64,000 nt of DNA from Paenibacillus silvestris. Its GTDB lineage: Bacteria; Bacillota; Bacilli; Paenibacillales; NBRC-103111. A program made the translations under genes and the position numbers. The DNA lies in assembly GCF_009882985.1 (NCBI RefSeq), contig NZ_WTUZ01000020.1, positions 317,064 to 381,063 of the forward strand. The letters run 5' to 3'. The notes beneath the pieces were generated by a model. It saw only the letters and a program-made list of their open reading frames with translations, had not been told where the DNA came from and searched no databases. Shown here piece by piece: positions 7,696-16,689 of this stretch (position 1 is the stretch's first letter; each line of letters starts with the position of its first letter).

Positions 7696-8880
7696 CTACA
7701 GCTGCGAAGCCGGCTGCCGCGCGGACTGATCCGCCGCCTTGCGAGGCTTGAACACGGATAGCGCGGCCAAGATCAGGCCAACAGCAGCCATCCCAACAAG
7801 CACAGAAAGGCTATGGCTAAGCGCTCCTTCACCATCGAAATACATGATGCTGCGCAGACCCGCCGCCGCATAGCGGAAAGGCGTCCACGAGTACAGCCAG
7901 TCAGCTGTTACTTGCGGCAACAGTTCCTGCGGCATGCCGATAACCGGCATCGAGAAGAAGAAAACCAGCACGAGCAGCAGCATCGATGGCAGTCCGATCC
8001 AGTTCAGCAGCGCTGTCTGCACGAAGAAAAATGTCGCCGCCATGAGCCAGAGGTACAGCCAGGTTGAACCAAGCTCGGCGAATGCCATGCCATACCAGGC
8101 ATGGGCCATCCATAACATGAACGCCGAGGCGATTGTAACGATCACCACACCAGCTGTCAGCTGAGAGGTGATTGTGCCAGTAAGACTGCGTCTATCTTTG
8201 CCATGTTCCCGAGCGGTAAGGAACATGAACGCGGATGTCACCATGCAGGCCAGCCACAAAATTTGTACAAGCAAATTCGGCGCGCCGCCATTCGCATTAT
8301 TCGAGCCAGAAGGATGCACGACTTGCTCCGTCACTTGAAACGGATGCAAGAGTGCGCTTGCCGCGGACACTGGCATCTGCTGCGTGCGCTCTCCGATCTG
8401 GCCAAGCAATTGTCCCGCCAGCTGCGAGCTTAGCGTGTTCGTTGCCTGCTGCAGAATCATCCGGACAGCCGACACAGCCTGCGTATTGGTCCCTTCGTTC
8501 AACACGATGCGGACAGTCGCTGGCTTCGGAGACGGCGATTGCAACGAAGCGATCCCCGAGCTTAAGTCGGCTGGAAGCACCAAAGCGCCGTACACCTTCT
8601 GCTCGTCAAGCTGGGCCGCAAGATCCGCTTCCGAGCTGACCTCCACCCATTTTACCGGCAGTTCAGCGATGCCCTTCAACTTCTCTTTCACCATCTCGCC
8701 GACCGCTAATGTGCTGCCATCAGGCAGTTTAGCTGGCTGATCGAGGACGACGAGTGCCACGGGCAGATTTTGAGGTTTAGCGCTTAGCACAGAACCCATT
8801 AAAGCAAGCCCAAATACCATGATAACGACGAAAACGACCACGAAACCTATACGTGCAGTCTTCATTTTGAAAAAAGACAT
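7696..8880 (-). CDS. YhgE/Pip-like or ABC-2-type membrane protein (probable exporter subunit)
   Basis: A 394-residue integral membrane protein. It has one N-terminal helix (about 10-32), a 190-residue extracytoplasmic domain with repeated Ala/Ser/Gln-rich segments, then about five C-terminal helices from residue 205 onward, ending in a charged tail. This layout matches the YhgE/Pip and ABC-2 permease families used for lipid, drug or protein export. No ATPase is adjacent. AGGAGGTC sits 7 bp before the ATG. A TetR regulator is encoded divergently, with dyads in the shared promoter region, so the pair looks like a ligand-inducible export module. The substrate is unknown. Confidence 0.75.
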   Translation of the reverse strand: MSFFKMKTARIGFVVVFVVIMVFGLALMGSVLSAKPQNLPVALVVLDQPAKLPDGSTLAVGEMVKEKLKGIAELPVKWVEVSSEADLAAQLDEQKVYGALVLPADLSSGIASLQSPSPKPATVRIVLNEGTNTQAVSAVRMILQQATNTLSSQLAGQLLGQIGERTQQMPVSAASALLHPFQVTEQVVHPSGSNNANGGAPNLLVQILWLACMVTSAFMFLTAREHGKDRRSLTGTITSQLTAGVVIVTIASAFMLWMAHAWYGMAFAELGSTWLYLWLMAATFFFVQTALLNWIGLPSMLLLVLVFFFSMPVIGMPQELLPQVTADWLYSWTPFRYAAAGLRSIMYFDGEGALSHSLSVLVGMAAVGLILAALSVFKPRKAADQSARQPASQL

Positions 8881-8897
8881 GGGAATGACCTCCTAAT

Positions 8898-8943
8898 TTA
8901 TAATCAACAGCTTGTTGAATAATAACCACTATGTTGATTATAA
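8898..8943. promoter_or_regulatory. TetR-type operator dyads between membrane protein and tetR
   Basis: A perfect 12-bp inverted repeat, TTATAATCAACA (8898-8909) and TGTTGATTATAA (8932-8943). A nested dyad TCAACA-GCT-TGTTGA (8903-8917) gives three TGTTGA-type half-sites. This is the expected form of an autoregulatory TetR operator controlling both divergent genes. Confidence 0.65.
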
Positions 8944-9061
8944 TCAGGTTTAAGAAACGTTCAATACGCAATACTTCAATGAAATGTCGTGTAATGAACA
9001 GCTTCGGAAAACAGTGTCGATTATCGTGAAGAATAATTGGTTTCGAGGGGGAGATTCGGGC

Positions 9062-9676
9062 ATGACCGAGAAGATAGACAGAAGAAAAGCAAAGACTAAA
9101 CAAGCTCTTCGCGAAGCCTTTGTGGCGCTTATTAAAGAAAAGGGGCTTGAAACTATTACGGTCAGCGATCTAACACGCAAAGCAAATATTAACCGTGGCA
9201 CATTTTATTTACACTATAGAGACGTGCTAGATTTGCGTGAGCACTTCAAAGCTGAAGTCCAGGAAGGACTGCTGCGCATCGTCGCACATTTGGAGCCAAG
9301 GGATATGTTTAACCAAGCTTTAGAGGGGAAAGTATACGATGGCCTTATTCGCCTATACGAATATTTTGATTCGCAGGCGGATTTCTTCGAGGTTATGCTC
9401 GGCCAGAATGGGGATTTGTCCTTCTCCGTATTAATGAAGGAAACCATCCATTCCCACATGTACCACAAGCTGATTGAGTCTCAAGTCCAAAACGTTCTGC
9501 TTGTGCCTGCCGACATCTTGATCGGCTACGTGTCTTCCGCCCATTTCGGCTTCATCTTGGAATGGATCCGACATGGCCGACAACAAACCCCGGCCGAGCT
9601 AGCCAAATATATGTGTACTATTATGTATCATGGCCCACTGCGGGCGCTAGGTTTCCTACCACCTAAGACGACTTAA
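9062..9676 (+). CDS. TetR/AcrR family transcriptional regulator
   Basis: A 204-residue one-component repressor. The start at 9062 follows GAGGGGGAG; the frame is open further upstream, but no ribosome site supports an earlier start. The N-terminal three-helix DNA-binding domain spans about residues 8-55, with the recognition region TVSDLTRKANINRGTFYLHY. The C-terminal helical domain resembles the TetR_C_8 type common in Firmicutes (DhaS-like). It is divergent from the membrane protein gene and probably represses it and itself through the dyads at 8898-8943. The inducer is unknown. Confidence 0.9.
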   Translation: MTEKIDRRKAKTKQALREAFVALIKEKGLETITVSDLTRKANINRGTFYLHYRDVLDLREHFKAEVQEGLLRIVAHLEPRDMFNQALEGKVYDGLIRLYEYFDSQADFFEVMLGQNGDLSFSVLMKETIHSHMYHKLIESQVQNVLLVPADILIGYVSSAHFGFILEWIRHGRQQTPAELAKYMCTIMYHGPLRALGFLPPKTT

Positions 9677-9681
9677 AAAAA

Positions 9682-9735
9682 GAAACTATAGAGCACTATT
9701 TCGGCAAATTTGACGAGATAGCGATCTATAGCTTC
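9682..9735. repeat. Two-unit relative of the FFRR element / bidirectional hairpin
   Basis: An imperfect hairpin of one forward unit (9682-9705) and one reverse unit (9712-9735) between the convergent tetR and modB genes. The forward arm matches the FFRR unit at about 19 of 24 positions. A-rich and T-rich flanks suggest it also terminates both transcripts. Confidence 0.6.
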
Positions 9736-9736
9736 T

Positions 9737-10411
9737 TTAATTAGCACTTTTGCGATTAACGAACAAAACTAAACCAAATGAGATCACAATGATCGCCCCC
9801 GCCCAGCACCACGCAAGCGTCTGGTTCCCTGATTCCACCGCAATATAGATGGCGGTAGGCAGCGTCTGCGTCTTATGCGGTATGTTCCCCGCAATCATGA
9901 GGGTTGCGCCGAATTCGCCCAACCCCCGGGCAAAACCTAAGATATAAGCGGCGGTTATCGAGCGCCACGCAAGCGGCAGGGTGATGTAACGCAGCACTTG
10001 CCACTCCTTCGCACCCGATGACCTTCCTGCATCCTCAATGTCTCTGCTAACAGAGGCAAACCCTGTTTTCATCGTTTGATACACGAGAGGGAAAGCTACC
10101 ACGATCGAAGCGATAACGGCAGCGCCCCATGTAAAAATAATGGACTGATTAAACAGCATTTCCATCCCTGCGCCGATCCAACTCTTTTTGCCGAGAACGA
10201 CCAGCAAGATGAAGCCGACAACGGTCGGCGGCAGCACCAATGGCAGCAGAATGGCCGTTTCGACGAAGGACTTCCCAGGGAAGCTTCGCCGCGACATTCT
10301 CCAGGCCGCCAGGCCGCCTAGGAGAAGGACGAATACACTGGAAACCGCCGCTACTTTCAGAGAAAGCAGGATTGGATCGAGGAATTCACGCCAAGTGATA
10401 GAATCGATCAT
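9737..10411 (-). CDS. modB: Molybdate ABC transporter permease ModB
   Basis: A 224-residue permease with five to six membrane helices and the cytoplasmic EAA loop (DAGRSSGAKEWQVLRYITLP). The block FARGLGEFGATLMIAGNIP is typical of ModB and its tungstate relatives. The start overlaps the modA stop by 4 bp (ATGA). It would form the membrane channel for molybdate oxyanion import. No ATPase gene modC follows; the next element is a hairpin and a convergent regulator, so the ATPase must be supplied from elsewhere. Confidence 0.93.
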   Translation of the reverse strand: MIDSITWREFLDPILLSLKVAAVSSVFVLLLGGLAAWRMSRRSFPGKSFVETAILLPLVLPPTVVGFILLVVLGKKSWIGAGMEMLFNQSIIFTWGAAVIASIVVAFPLVYQTMKTGFASVSRDIEDAGRSSGAKEWQVLRYITLPLAWRSITAAYILGFARGLGEFGATLMIAGNIPHKTQTLPTAIYIAVESGNQTLAWCWAGAIIVISFGLVLFVNRKSAN

Positions 10412-11271
10412 TTCGGAATCGTGAAACCGTATTTCACAAAGACATCCTGCGCTTCTTTCGTCTGAAGGTAAGCATAGAAGTCAGCAGCCTCTTTGCTGTG
10501 CTTGGTTGCTTTGACAATACCTGCCGGATACTCGATTGGCGTGTAGGTTTTGGAATCGACACTTAGAGCTACTTTCACTTTTTGGGAAGTCAGTGCATCT
10601 GTCTTGTAGACGAAACCAGCTTCTGCATTTCCTGATTCTACATAGGTCAGCACTTGACGAACATCTTTGCCTTGTACGATTTTGGCTTGCAGCCCATCCC
10701 ATAGCTTCGTTTGCGTAAGCGCCTCTTTGGCGTAGCTTCCAGCCGGAACTGTTTGCGGTTCACCAATCGCAACGTGTTTAATTCCCTCAGCTGTTAAATC
10801 TTCTACCTTCTGAACAGCCACTTTGCCATCAGCCGGTACGACAAGTACCAATTCATTAATTAGCAGGTTCTTTTGCTGTGCAGCATCAATTAACTGTTTA
10901 TCAACAAGTGCCTTCATATTTTTGGTCGCCGCTGATAGGAATACATCGGCTGGAGCCCCTTGCTCAATTTGCTGCTGAAGCGCCCCAGAAGCACCAAAGT
11001 TAAAGTTAAGTTTAATTTGTTTGTTTTTACCTTCGTAGCTGGTTTGAATCTCTTTCAAGGCATCCGTTAAACTGGCAGCCGCAGAAATGGTCAATTCCAC
11101 TTTCTCCGCCGGTGTTGATGCTGGTGTTGCTGACGGTGCAGCTTGCGTTGTTTGCGCAGTCGCTGCTGGTGTTGCTGTCGATGTTTCTTTGTTGCTGGCA
11201 CAACCTGTGAACACGATTGAAGCAATAATTAGAAACATTAAAACATAACCAAACAATCCTTTTTTGAACAA
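10408..11271 (-). CDS. modA: Molybdate-binding lipoprotein ModA
   Basis: A 287-residue extracytoplasmic solute-binding protein. The signal peptide ends in the lipobox FTGC (Cys about 23). A Thr/Ala/Pro-rich linker follows, then the SBP_bac_11 domain beginning with ISAAASLTDALKEI and containing FGASGALQQQIEQGAPADVF, which are ModA signatures. It delivers molybdate to ModB. The GGAGGGG ribosome site lies upstream. The gene diverges from the HTH-PBP regulator at 11.4 kb, and an 18-bp palindrome lies between them. Confidence 0.94.
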   Translation of the reverse strand: MFKKGLFGYVLMFLIIASIVFTGCASNKETSTATPAATAQTTQAAPSATPASTPAEKVELTISAAASLTDALKEIQTSYEGKNKQIKLNFNFGASGALQQQIEQGAPADVFLSAATKNMKALVDKQLIDAAQQKNLLINELVLVVPADGKVAVQKVEDLTAEGIKHVAIGEPQTVPAGSYAKEALTQTKLWDGLQAKIVQGKDVRQVLTYVESGNAEAGFVYKTDALTSQKVKVALSVDSKTYTPIEYPAGIVKATKHSKEAADFYAYLQTKEAQDVFVKYGFTIPK

Positions 11272-11299
11272 AATAACCCCTCCGTTATAATTAATGTAT

Positions 11300-11317
11300 C
11301 TATTTAAATATAAATAG
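11300..11317. promoter_or_regulatory. Palindromic operator candidate upstream of modA
   Basis: A perfect dyad CTATTTA-AATA-TAAATAG in the modA/regulator intergenic region, close to the modA ribosome site. It is a plausible binding site for the divergently encoded HTH-PBP protein. The assignment is positional. Confidence 0.45.
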
Positions 11318-11373
11318 CATGGTTTAGTATTATTCTATTATATAATCACTCTTTTTTCTAGAAGGGATTGCGA

Positions 11374-11402
11374 TTGTCTTCCACCATAGATCCGCTTATG
11401 AT
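11374..11402 (+). promoter_or_regulatory. Sigma-A promoter of the HTH-PBP regulator
   Basis: TTGTCT (11374-11379), 17-bp spacer, TATGAT (11397-11402), about 40 bp before the ATG at 11442. Confidence 0.55.
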
Positions 11403-11441
11403 AGAAGATAACGTAATAACCGAGAGCCACGGAGGGTAACC

Positions 11442-12398
11442 ATGACAGCCGACATTTCCTATACCACGGAAGAAATCGCAAAACTTTTAAAAATCTCGAA
11501 ACTAACGGTCTATGATCTCATTAAAAAAGGGGATCTCCCCGCCTATCGGGTAGGAAAACAAATGCGTATAGACGCCTCGGACTTAGAAGCTTATAAAACA
11601 CGTGCCAAAGGCGATATGGTCACTACCCACAAAATGGACACCGTGGAATTGCCGCCGCTGACCACACCCACAGCCTCATCTCCGGCATCCAAAAATACGC
11701 TGGTCATCACCGGACAGGACGTCAGCTTGGACATTTTGGCCAAACATATCGAGAGAAAAATCCCTGGCAAATGGCCTCTGCGATCTTATGTCGGCAGCTT
11801 GGAAAGCTTAATCGCCATGTATAGAGGGGAAACTGATATCGTAAGCACACACCTCTTGGATGGCGATACAGGAGAATACAACATTCCTTATGTACGTAAA
11901 ATACTGATCGGCTCCTCTTATGTTGTCATCAATCTCGTTTCAAGATCCGCAGGTCTCTATGTTCAGCAAGGAAACCCCAGTAAGATTCACGGCTGGGCTG
12001 ACCTCAAACAGAAGGGCCTTCGGCTGATTAATCGTGAAAAGGGTTCTGGTGCCCGCGTTTTGCTCGATGAACAGCTTCGTCTGCATGGCGTTTCCTATCG
12101 GGATCTAATTGGTTATGAGCATGAGGAATCGAATCATATGGGCGTCGCAGGCAAAGTGGCACTCGGAGAAGGAGATTTTGGTGTGGGGATCGAGAAAGCG
12201 GCCTACATGGTCGGTGGCGTCGACTTCATTCCGCTCATTCAGGAGCGCGTTGATCTTGTTATGCTGAAGAAACCAGAGAATCTGGCATGGATTGAAAGTG
12301 TAAAAGAAGTGCTGCAATCTGAGGTTTTCCATAACGAACTACGCCCCATCCAAGGATATAATCTATCCCAGACAGGGCGCGTTCTATTTGAAACTTAA
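11442..12398 (+). CDS. HTH (excisionase-type) regulator with periplasmic-binding-like sensor domain
   Basis: A 318-residue one-component regulator. Residues about 5-52 form a MerR/excisionase-type HTH (YTTEEIAKLLKISKLTVYDL, then GDLPAYRVGKQMRI). After a short Thr/Pro linker, residues about 80-310 form a PBP_like domain related to ModA-type binding proteins, with no signal peptide, so it senses a cytoplasmic ligand. The block EKGSGARVLLDEQL is typical of this sensor class. Its position between modA and the molybdoenzyme gene suggests it reads molybdate, tungstate or molybdopterin. GGAGGG precedes the ATG. Its stop overlaps that of the convergent nitrate reductase gene by 4 bp. Confidence 0.85.
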   Translation: MTADISYTTEEIAKLLKISKLTVYDLIKKGDLPAYRVGKQMRIDASDLEAYKTRAKGDMVTTHKMDTVELPPLTTPTASSPASKNTLVITGQDVSLDILAKHIERKIPGKWPLRSYVGSLESLIAMYRGETDIVSTHLLDGDTGEYNIPYVRKILIGSSYVVINLVSRSAGLYVQQGNPSKIHGWADLKQKGLRLINREKGSGARVLLDEQLRLHGVSYRDLIGYEHEESNHMGVAGKVALGEGDFGVGIEKAAYMVGGVDFIPLIQERVDLVMLKKPENLAWIESVKEVLQSEVFHNELRPIQGYNLSQTGRVLFET

Positions 12399-15300
12399 TA
12401 GACATCTTTCGCATATCGCTTCGTAGACGACATTTCTTTCACATAGCTCTCCGTTTCACTTGCACTCATGCCGCTATGCTGCTGAATAATTTGTTTCAGC
12501 GTAGCATCAACCTCTTTGGCCATGGAAAGGGCATCCCCGCAAATATAGAAGTGCGCGCCGTCTTTCAGCCATGCCCACAACTCTGCCCCGTGCTCCAGCA
12601 TACGATGCTGGACGTAAATTTTCTCCTCTTGGTCGCGGGAAAAAGCGGTATCCAGCCGGTGCAGCGTTCCTTCTTGCAGCATGATCTCCAGCTCCTCTTT
12701 GAAGTAGAAATCACACGCTGCGCGCTGTTCTCCGAAAATGAGCCAGTTCTTTCCTTTGGCCCCAGTCGCTTGGCGCTCCTGAAGAAATCCCCGGAAAGGC
12801 CCGATGCCAGTGCCCGGTCCGATCATGATCATCCCAGCGTCCGGATTGGCTGGCGGTCTGAAGTGAGGGGACTTTTGGATAAAGAGTCCAACCTCCCCTT
12901 CACCTTGGACACGATCTGCCAAGAAACCTGAACAAACGCCAGTCCGCGGTTTGCCTTCCATTTCGTAGCGAACCGTTGATACCGTGATGTGAACTTCATC
13001 AGGTTCCGCTTTGGGACTAGAGGAGATGGAATACAGCCGGGGCTGCAGTGGCTTCAACACTTGTAGGAGCTCCTCCGCAGAGACGGCTTTGACTATCGGA
13101 TAAACTTCTAACACATCAAGCAATTGGCGACCCCAAAGCCATGTCTTCAATTCCGCTTTATTCGTCAACAAGCTGCCTAACGCTTCGTTATTCGCTCGCT
13201 CGTGAATGAACGCCAGGATGGCTGGAGTGACCCTGGCAATTTCAAAATGACGGCGAAGCGCCTCGGTTATTGTCATCTGACCTTTATCTTTGACAGTTAC
13301 CTGTGTCGATGGATCTAACTTAACGGCCTCCAAAATATCAGCGACGATCTTAGGATCGTTGGTTGGCCATACGCCCAGAGCATCTCCTGCTTCGTAAGGC
13401 ATCCCACTGCCCGTGAGATCAAAAACATAGTGGCGAGTTTCTTTCTCGGAACCCTCCCCGTTCAAAAGCCGGTTTAGAACAATCCGTGTCGTTAATGGAT
13501 GATTGCGGTCATAAGAAACTTGAGATTCCTTGGTAACTGTAATGGGCTCACTTAACTTCGTCACAACGGTTTTCATCCATGCAGCAGCTTGCTCTTCGTA
13601 ATCCGTATCACAATCAACCCGTCCGCTAAGGCGCTTAGCGCCCAATTGCTCCAGTCGCGCATCCAAATTGCGCCCAAAACCGCAAAAGAGATCATAATTG
13701 GAATCGCCGAAGGCCAGAACAGAATAGCGCAGCTCAGGCAAACGAGTCATCGCCTCTCCCTTTAGCACGTTCCAGAAGTTCTCGCCATTATCTGGCGGAT
13801 CTCCAGCACCGAATGTGCTGACCAGGAAGAATACATAACGTTCCGCGTTCAAATCAGCCATCGAGTAGGCATTCATATTCATGAGACGCACGTTGTAGCC
13901 AGCTTCTTGCAATTGTTGAGCGCATTGGATGGCAGTACCTTCTGCATTTCCGGTTTGGGAAGCCCACAGTATCGTCACTGGCACCTTATCAGAATGCGTT
14001 GATTCAGCTACCTTCGTTTCATGCTGGGTTTCCGGTGCTACATCGGGTAACGCCACAGTCTCAGGAAGATACGTGCGCGAGAACATACCAGCTAACATGC
14101 CATCCAGCCAATATCGCTTGGATGCCTCCAAAGGCGCTGTAGGAGGCAGAACAGGAATACCAGGCACCGGACGCGAATCTCCTGCTCGGAGACTTGTCAA
14201 GAATCCGGAAAGATACATCTTCTCATGATTATCCAGCGTCATTGCCGGGGATGATTGAATGCCGAGCATCGTTGCGAGCGCATCTATAGGTGCCATTGTA
14301 GCCATTTTCACTTCCTCCTTCTGTTTAACTAGTGAAACAGCGCAATACTTCAGTTCCGGTTGATAAGAGATGCCATCAACCGCATCGCTTGTCACCTCGT
14401 TAATGGCGAGCTTCTCTCCGAACACATCATTCCAATGAAAAGGAGCGAAGCAATTCCCCGGCCTCACCCGATCGGTAATGACCGCAGGCAGGATAGCAAA
14501 TCCGCGACGAGAGCGAATTTCAATTTTGTCTTGCTCTTTGACCCCAAGCAACTCCGCATCCTCCGGATGAATTTCGATGAATGGACCCGGATTGAGCTTA
14601 TTCAGCGTCGGGACTTTCCCCGTTTTCGTCATGGTGTGCCACTGATGCTGCAAGCGGCCTGTATTCAATACGAAACTGAAATCGGCATCCGGCATTTCTG
14701 CAGGCGGCAGATAGGGACGAGCCAGAAAAATCCCTTTGCCGCTCTCCGTTGCAAAAACAATACGCGGACGCTTCCCGTCCTCAAGTTCCTTCAGATGCTG
14801 GCTGACTCCATCATTCAAATAACGAATGGGGTTGCGATCATTCTGACTGTCAGGTGCGGTCGGCCATTGTATCGGTTTTTGGCGCAGCCGCTCATACGAG
14901 GCACCCCGAATATCGTAGCCGGTCTTTGGATTCCAGGCTCGCTGAATCTCCTGATACACTTCCGCCGAGGACGCGTACGTGAACGCAGCAGAATACCCCA
15001 TCTCGCATGCAACCTTGGCGATGATTTGCCAATCTGGCATCGCTTCGCCGGGCGGCTCAACAGCTTTCTCCATCAGCGTCAAATTCCGCTCTGAGTTGAT
15101 CATAACGCCCTCGGCCTCTGCCCATAAGGCGCCGGGAAGCAGGATGTCCGCATAGGGATTCGTCTCTGTCTCATAGAAAGCATCCTGCGCGATGACAAGT
15201 TCGGCGGCCTCAAGGCCTGCAATCACCTTCTTGCGGTTAGGTACCGTAGCCACCGGATTCGTACAAATAATCCAGCAAGCTTTGATATCTCCGGCTTTCA

Positions 15301-16468
15301 TGCTTTCGAACATCGACACAGTGCCTGTGCCTACTTCGGTCCTTAAGGTTCCCCTTGGTACTTCCCACATGTCTTCTATGAAGTCCCTGTCAGCCTGGGC
15401 CAGCACAGATCGCTGCCCTGGCAAGCCAGGTCCCATGTATCCCATCTCCCGGCCCCCCATGGCATTGGGTTGACCCGTAAGGGAGAAAGGTCCGCTTCCT
15501 GGACGGCATATTGCGCCTGTTGCCAGATGCAGGTTGCAGATCGCATTGGTATGCCAAGTTCCGTGGGTACTCTGGTTCAGCCCCATCGTCCAGCACGTCA
15601 TCCATTCCGGCGACTCGCCAATCCATAAAGCGGCTTTGCGAATGTCCGCTTCGGGGATGCCTGTTAGTTCAGCTACTTTATCCGGTGTGTAGTCATCAAG
15701 GAAGGCCGGCATGTTCTCCCAGCCAGACGTGAATTCCGCTATAAAAGCCGGATCCGTATGGCCGTTCTTAACCAGCAAGTGCAGAAGACCGTTCAAAAGC
15801 GCAAGATCTGTCCCGGGCTTAATCTGCATATAAAGCCCCGCTTTATCTGCTGTCGCGTTACGGCGGGGGTCTACCACGATAAGCTTAGCTCCCGCTTTCA
15901 CCCGATCCATCATGCGAAGAAAAAGAATAGGATGGCAATCAGCCATATTGGCGCCAATAACGAAAAACAAATCCGCGCGTTCCATATCCTGATACGATCC
16001 AGGAGGGCCATCTGCTCCAAGCGACAGCTTGTAGCCGCTGCCTGCGCTAGCCATGCATAAGCGAGAGTTGGATTCAATGTTATTCGTGCGGATATAGCCT
16101 TTGGCCAGCTTGTTAACCAAATATTGAGCTTCCAGCGACATTTGGCCTGACACATAGAAAGACATGGCGTCCGGACCGTACTTATCAACAATAGACCGCA
16201 ACCGCTTCGCTGTTTCCTTGATGATGTCAGCCATCCCAGCTTTGACAGGCTCTTTCTTACGCCCGAGACGTTTATATGCGTACTCCATCCGCCCTGACTC
16301 TGCGATTGCTTGCGCGCATGTGTTGCCCTTGGTGCACAGACGGCCATAATTGGTCGGATGTTCTTTATCACCCGTCACTTTGAGCACTTTGTTGCCAGAC
16401 ACCTCAAGCACTATTCCGCAGCCAACACCGCAATAGGGGCAGACGCTTTTCACTTTATTTGTTGTCAT
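12395..16468 (-). CDS. Assimilatory nitrate reductase fused to sulfite-reductase-type flavoprotein
   Basis: A 1357-residue two-part enzyme. Residues 1 to about 710 are a molybdopterin oxidoreductase: the 4Fe-4S cysteines are Cys10, Cys13, Cys17 and Cys45, a molybdenum-ligand Cys sits near 138 (SNSRLCMASAG), and a molydop-binding domain lies near 610-710. Residues from about 840 are CysJ-like: a flavodoxin FMN domain (WASQTGNAEGTA), an FAD domain (RLYSISSSPKAEP) and an NADPH domain (GPGTGIGPFRGFLQER), with the family's usual KRYAKDVY end. Electrons would pass NADPH-FAD-FMN-FeS-Mo to reduce nitrate to nitrite. Such bifunctional fusions are annotated in other Bacillales. No nitrite reductase lies in the window. 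Two GlnR/TnrA boxes upstream suggest nitrogen control. Confidence 0.93.
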   Translation of the reverse strand: MTTNKVKSVCPYCGVGCGIVLEVSGNKVLKVTGDKEHPTNYGRLCTKGNTCAQAIAESGRMEYAYKRLGRKKEPVKAGMADIIKETAKRLRSIVDKYGPDAMSFYVSGQMSLEAQYLVNKLAKGYIRTNNIESNSRLCMASAGSGYKLSLGADGPPGSYQDMERADLFFVIGANMADCHPILFLRMMDRVKAGAKLIVVDPRRNATADKAGLYMQIKPGTDLALLNGLLHLLVKNGHTDPAFIAEFTSGWENMPAFLDDYTPDKVAELTGIPEADIRKAALWIGESPEWMTCWTMGLNQSTHGTWHTNAICNLHLATGAICRPGSGPFSLTGQPNAMGGREMGYMGPGLPGQRSVLAQADRDFIEDMWEVPRGTLRTEVGTGTVSMFESMKAGDIKACWIICTNPVATVPNRKKVIAGLEAAELVIAQDAFYETETNPYADILLPGALWAEAEGVMINSERNLTLMEKAVEPPGEAMPDWQIIAKVACEMGYSAAFTYASSAEVYQEIQRAWNPKTGYDIRGASYERLRQKPIQWPTAPDSQNDRNPIRYLNDGVSQHLKELEDGKRPRIVFATESGKGIFLARPYLPPAEMPDADFSFVLNTGRLQHQWHTMTKTGKVPTLNKLNPGPFIEIHPEDAELLGVKEQDKIEIRSRRGFAILPAVITDRVRPGNCFAPFHWNDVFGEKLAINEVTSDAVDGISYQPELKYCAVSLVKQKEEVKMATMAPIDALATMLGIQSSPAMTLDNHEKMYLSGFLTSLRAGDSRPVPGIPVLPPTAPLEASKRYWLDGMLAGMFSRTYLPETVALPDVAPETQHETKVAESTHSDKVPVTILWASQTGNAEGTAIQCAQQLQEAGYNVRLMNMNAYSMADLNAERYVFFLVSTFGAGDPPDNGENFWNVLKGEAMTRLPELRYSVLAFGDSNYDLFCGFGRNLDARLEQLGAKRLSGRVDCDTDYEEQAAAWMKTVVTKLSEPITVTKESQVSYDRNHPLTTRIVLNRLLNGEGSEKETRHYVFDLTGSGMPYEAGDALGVWPTNDPKIVADILEAVKLDPSTQVTVKDKGQMTITEALRRHFEIARVTPAILAFIHERANNEALGSLLTNKAELKTWLWGRQLLDVLEVYPIVKAVSAEELLQVLKPLQPRLYSISSSPKAEPDEVHITVSTVRYEMEGKPRTGVCSGFLADRVQGEGEVGLFIQKSPHFRPPANPDAGMIMIGPGTGIGPFRGFLQERQATGAKGKNWLIFGEQRAACDFYFKEELEIMLQEGTLHRLDTAFSRDQEEKIYVQHRMLEHGAELWAWLKDGAHFYICGDALSMAKEVDATLKQIIQQHSGMSASETESYVKEMSSTKRYAKDVY

Positions 16469-16570
16469 GTTGGTTCACCAGCGCTAACGTGCAAGTTGCA
16501 CGAGTTAAATTTTGTATACATGTAAGAAAAGTGACATGATCACGAACGAGTTATCTTTACTTATAACAAA

Positions 16571-16576
16571 ATATAT
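16571..16576 (-). promoter_or_regulatory. Candidate -10 box of the nitrate reductase gene
   Basis: An ATATAT-type -10 on the minus strand within an A/T-rich stretch. A start near 16563 would place the centre of the first GlnR/TnrA box about 50 bp upstream, the usual activating position of TnrA. There is no good -35 hexamer, as expected for an activated promoter. Confidence 0.4.
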
Positions 16577-16605
16577 ATCGTACTGCGATAAAAATCAAGT
16601 GTTTA

Positions 16606-16622
16606 TGTTAATTTACATAACA
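16606..16622. promoter_or_regulatory. GlnR/TnrA box 1
   Basis: TGTTA-N7-TAACA, an exact match to the Bacillales GlnR/TnrA consensus TGTNA-N7-TNACA, 138 bp upstream of the nitrate reductase start. Confidence 0.75.
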
Positions 16623-16667
16623 TTTAAACGCCTAATTTTCACAATATAAAACTATATAAAAATTAAA

Positions 16668-16684
16668 TGTAATGTTATATAACA
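16668..16684. promoter_or_regulatory. GlnR/TnrA box 2
   Basis: TGTAA-N7-TAACA, a second exact consensus match, 62 bp from box 1 and just after the stop of the marR gene. It contains the inner palindrome TGTTATATAACA. Confidence 0.7.
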
Positions 16685-16689
16685 TAAAA

